From: CALFMR01 sp035550595
GTDB lineage: Bacteria > Acidobacteriota > Vicinamibacteria > Vicinamibacterales > SCN-69-37
DNA: 7,385 nucleotides
Assembly: GCA_035550595.1 (NCBI GenBank)
Contig: DASZOV010000035.1
Span: 1-7,385 of the forward strand
Reading direction: 5' to 3'
The translations under genes were made by a program, and so were the position numbers. Positions within the stretch are counted from its first letter, which is position 1. The number at the start of each line of letters is the position of its first letter. Under the pieces are notes generated by a model, which worked only from the letters and a program-made list of their open reading frames with translations, did no database searches and was not told where the DNA came from. Shown piece by piece: positions 6,148 through 7,385 of this stretch.

Positions 6148-7385
6148 AGCGATTGACCGCGCGCGCGGGCAGGCACAGGACGGCGACGGCGCCGATGACC
6201 AAGGACAGCGCGATCGCGTACATCCCGGCGGCGGTGTTGTGCGTGAGATCGTTCAGCCAGCCGACGAGATAGGGACTGGCGAAGCCGGCGAGGTTGCCGA
6301 TCGAGTTGATTGCGGCAATCGTGGCTGCTGCCGCGACGCCGCCGAGGAGCGCCGTCGGCAGGCCCCAGAAGAGCGGCGCGCAGGTGAGGATGCCGATCGC
6401 CGCGATCGTGAGCCCGACCATCGCGAACGCCGTGTGCGTCCCGGCCATCGTGCTCACGACGAGGCCCGCAGCGCCGAGGAGCAGCGGCACGACCGTGTGC
6501 CACCGCCGCTCGCGGTGCCGATCCGCACTGCGGCCGAAGAGGACCATCGCAATCGCCGCCGCGCCGTACGGCACGGCCGTGAGCAGGCCGATGCGGAACA
6601 CGTCGTGAACGCCGGCGGCTTCGATGAGCGTCGGCAGCCAGAACGTCAGGCCGTACTGACCCATCACGCAGCAGAAGTAGATGAAGCACATCAGCCAGAG
6701 CCGTCGATCCGCGAGCGCGGAGCCGATGGCTTCGTGGATGGGCGCCTCTGCACGATCCGCAGCCAGCCGCGCCAGGACGAGGCGCTTCTCGTCGTCGGTC
6801 AACCATGCCGCCTGTTCGACGCCGTTGTCCAGATAGACGATCGTCACGACGCCCATGACGATCGACGGGACGGCTTCGATCACGAACAGCCACTGCCAGC
6901 CGGTCCAGCCGCCGCGTCCCGTGAACGTGTCGAGAATCCACCCGGACAGCGGGCCGCCGAGGAGTCCCGAAATCGGGATCGCGGCCATGAAGAGCGCGAC
7001 GATGCGGCCGCGGCGCGCGGAGGGATACCAATAGGTGAGATAGAGAATGATGCCGGGGTAGAAGCCCGCTTCGGCAACACCGAGCAGGAAGCGCAGCGTG
7101 TAGAACATCGCCGCCGTGTGGATGAACACGAACGCGCCCGACACGAGGCCCCACGTGATCATGATGCGGCCGATCCACACGCGCGCGCCGATGCGGTGCA
7201 GCAGCAGGTTGCTCGGCACTTCGAACAGGAAGTACCCGAGAAAGAAGATGCCCGCGCCGAAGCCGTAGACCGTCTCGCTGAACTTCAGGTCGCTCAGCAT
7301 CTCGAGCTTCGCGAAGCCGACGTTGACGCGATCGAGGTACGCGACGCCGTAGCAGAGCATGAGAAACGGCACCAGGCGCCGCGTG
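6146..7385 (-). CDS. MFS transporter, anion:cation symporter (ACS) type (5' partial)
   Basis: This is an inner-membrane secondary transporter, convergent with the opp operon, ending at TAA 6148-6146. The right edge cuts its N-terminus. The GTG at 7372 reads as an internal valine in TRRLVPFLMLCY, and the frame stays open to 7384, so the real start lies outside; 412 residues are visible. Counting from that GTG, the ACS hallmarks are YLDRVNVGFAKLEM (12-25), the RFLLGVAEAGFYPGIILYLT block (94-113) followed by the loop YPSARRGR (116-123), GWQWLFVIEAVPS (158-170), and a central loop with WLTDDEK (190-196). The second half has the hydrophobic helices expected for a 12-segment carrier and a GRSADRHRERR loop (280-290). 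Characterised relatives (HpaX, TtuB, GarP, RhmT types) import organic acids or sugar acids by proton symport. The substrate cannot be told from sequence, and no catabolic gene is visible beside it. Confidence 0.9.
   Translation of the reverse strand, partial: TRRLVPFLMLCYGVAYLDRVNVGFAKLEMLSDLKFSETVYGFGAGIFFLGYFLFEVPSNLLLHRIGARVWIGRIMITWGLVSGAFVFIHTAAMFYTLRFLLGVAEAGFYPGIILYLTYWYPSARRGRIVALFMAAIPISGLLGGPLSGWILDTFTGRGGWTGWQWLFVIEAVPSIVMGVVTIVYLDNGVEQAAWLTDDEKRLVLARLAADRAEAPIHEAIGSALADRRLWLMCFIYFCCVMGQYGLTFWLPTLIEAAGVHDVFRIGLLTAVPYGAAAIAMVLFGRSADRHRERRWHTVVPLLLGAAGLVVSTMAGTHTAFAMVGLTIAAIGILTCAPLFWGLPTALLGGVAAAATIAAINSIGNLAGFASPYLVGWLNDLTHNTAAGMYAIALSLVIGAVAVLCLPARAVNR

Noticed and set aside
5943..7178. 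411-codon minus-strand frame overlapping the MFS gene and the end of oppF
   Set aside because: It is His/Arg/Asp-rich with no membrane segments, and is a frame-shifted shadow of the MFS gene, which has clear family motifs in the other frame.
7370..7372. GTG 7372 as the MFS start
   Set aside because: It encodes the valine of TRRLVPFLM, which in ACS transporters is inside the N-terminal basic segment and first helix. The frame remains open to the window edge.
1..7385. tRNA, rRNA, CRISPR, insertion sequence, attachment site or phage-like content
   Set aside because: Almost every base is covered by recognised coding sequence, the intergenic gaps are at most about 17 nt, and no regularly spaced repeats or terminal inverted repeats were seen.

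Overview
The window is ordinary high-GC bacterial chromosome (about two-thirds G+C by eye, third codon positions almost all G or C). Its core is a complete five-gene oligopeptide ABC importer, flanked by the 3' end of one membrane-protein gene and the 5'-truncated end of a major facilitator gene. The solute-binding protein carries a lipobox. All its closest recognisable features are those of the enterobacterial OppA fold, so the importer is best called Opp. I cannot place the organism firmly. The composition, the lipoprotein-type OppA and the style of the left-edge membrane protein suggest a high-GC environmental bacterium, for example an Acidobacteriota of the Vicinamibacteria type, but that is only an impression.

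Layout: 2-268 (+) is the last 88 codons of a multi-pass membrane protein. 285-2114 (+) is oppA (lipoprotein receptor). 2119-3036 (+) is oppB and 3041-3994 (+) is oppC (the two permease subunits). 3991-5043 (+) is oppD and 5040-6128 (+) is oppF (the two ATPases). 6129-6147 holds a GC palindrome followed by a T-rich tract, the probable operon terminator. 6146-7385 (-) is a convergent MFS transporter of the anion:cation symporter type, whose N-terminus lies beyond the right edge.

The opp genes are tightly packed: 4-nt gaps at A/B and B/C, and ATGA stop/start overlaps at C/D and D/F. This argues for one transcript with translational coupling. OppA would capture peptides outside the cytoplasmic membrane, OppB/OppC form the channel, and OppD/OppF hydrolyse ATP. 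In OppA the three residues that in E. coli OppA contact the peptide termini and a side-chain pocket (Arg413, Trp416, Asp419) can be matched at identical spacing, which supports peptides as the substrate. Both ATPases keep the same four-cysteine pattern in the C-terminal domain, consistent with an iron-sulfur cluster in each.

I found no RNA gene, insertion sequence, CRISPR array or phage-like gene. I do not see an undescribed system here. The points worth a second look are the OppA insertion, the paired cysteine motifs and the compact terminator region.
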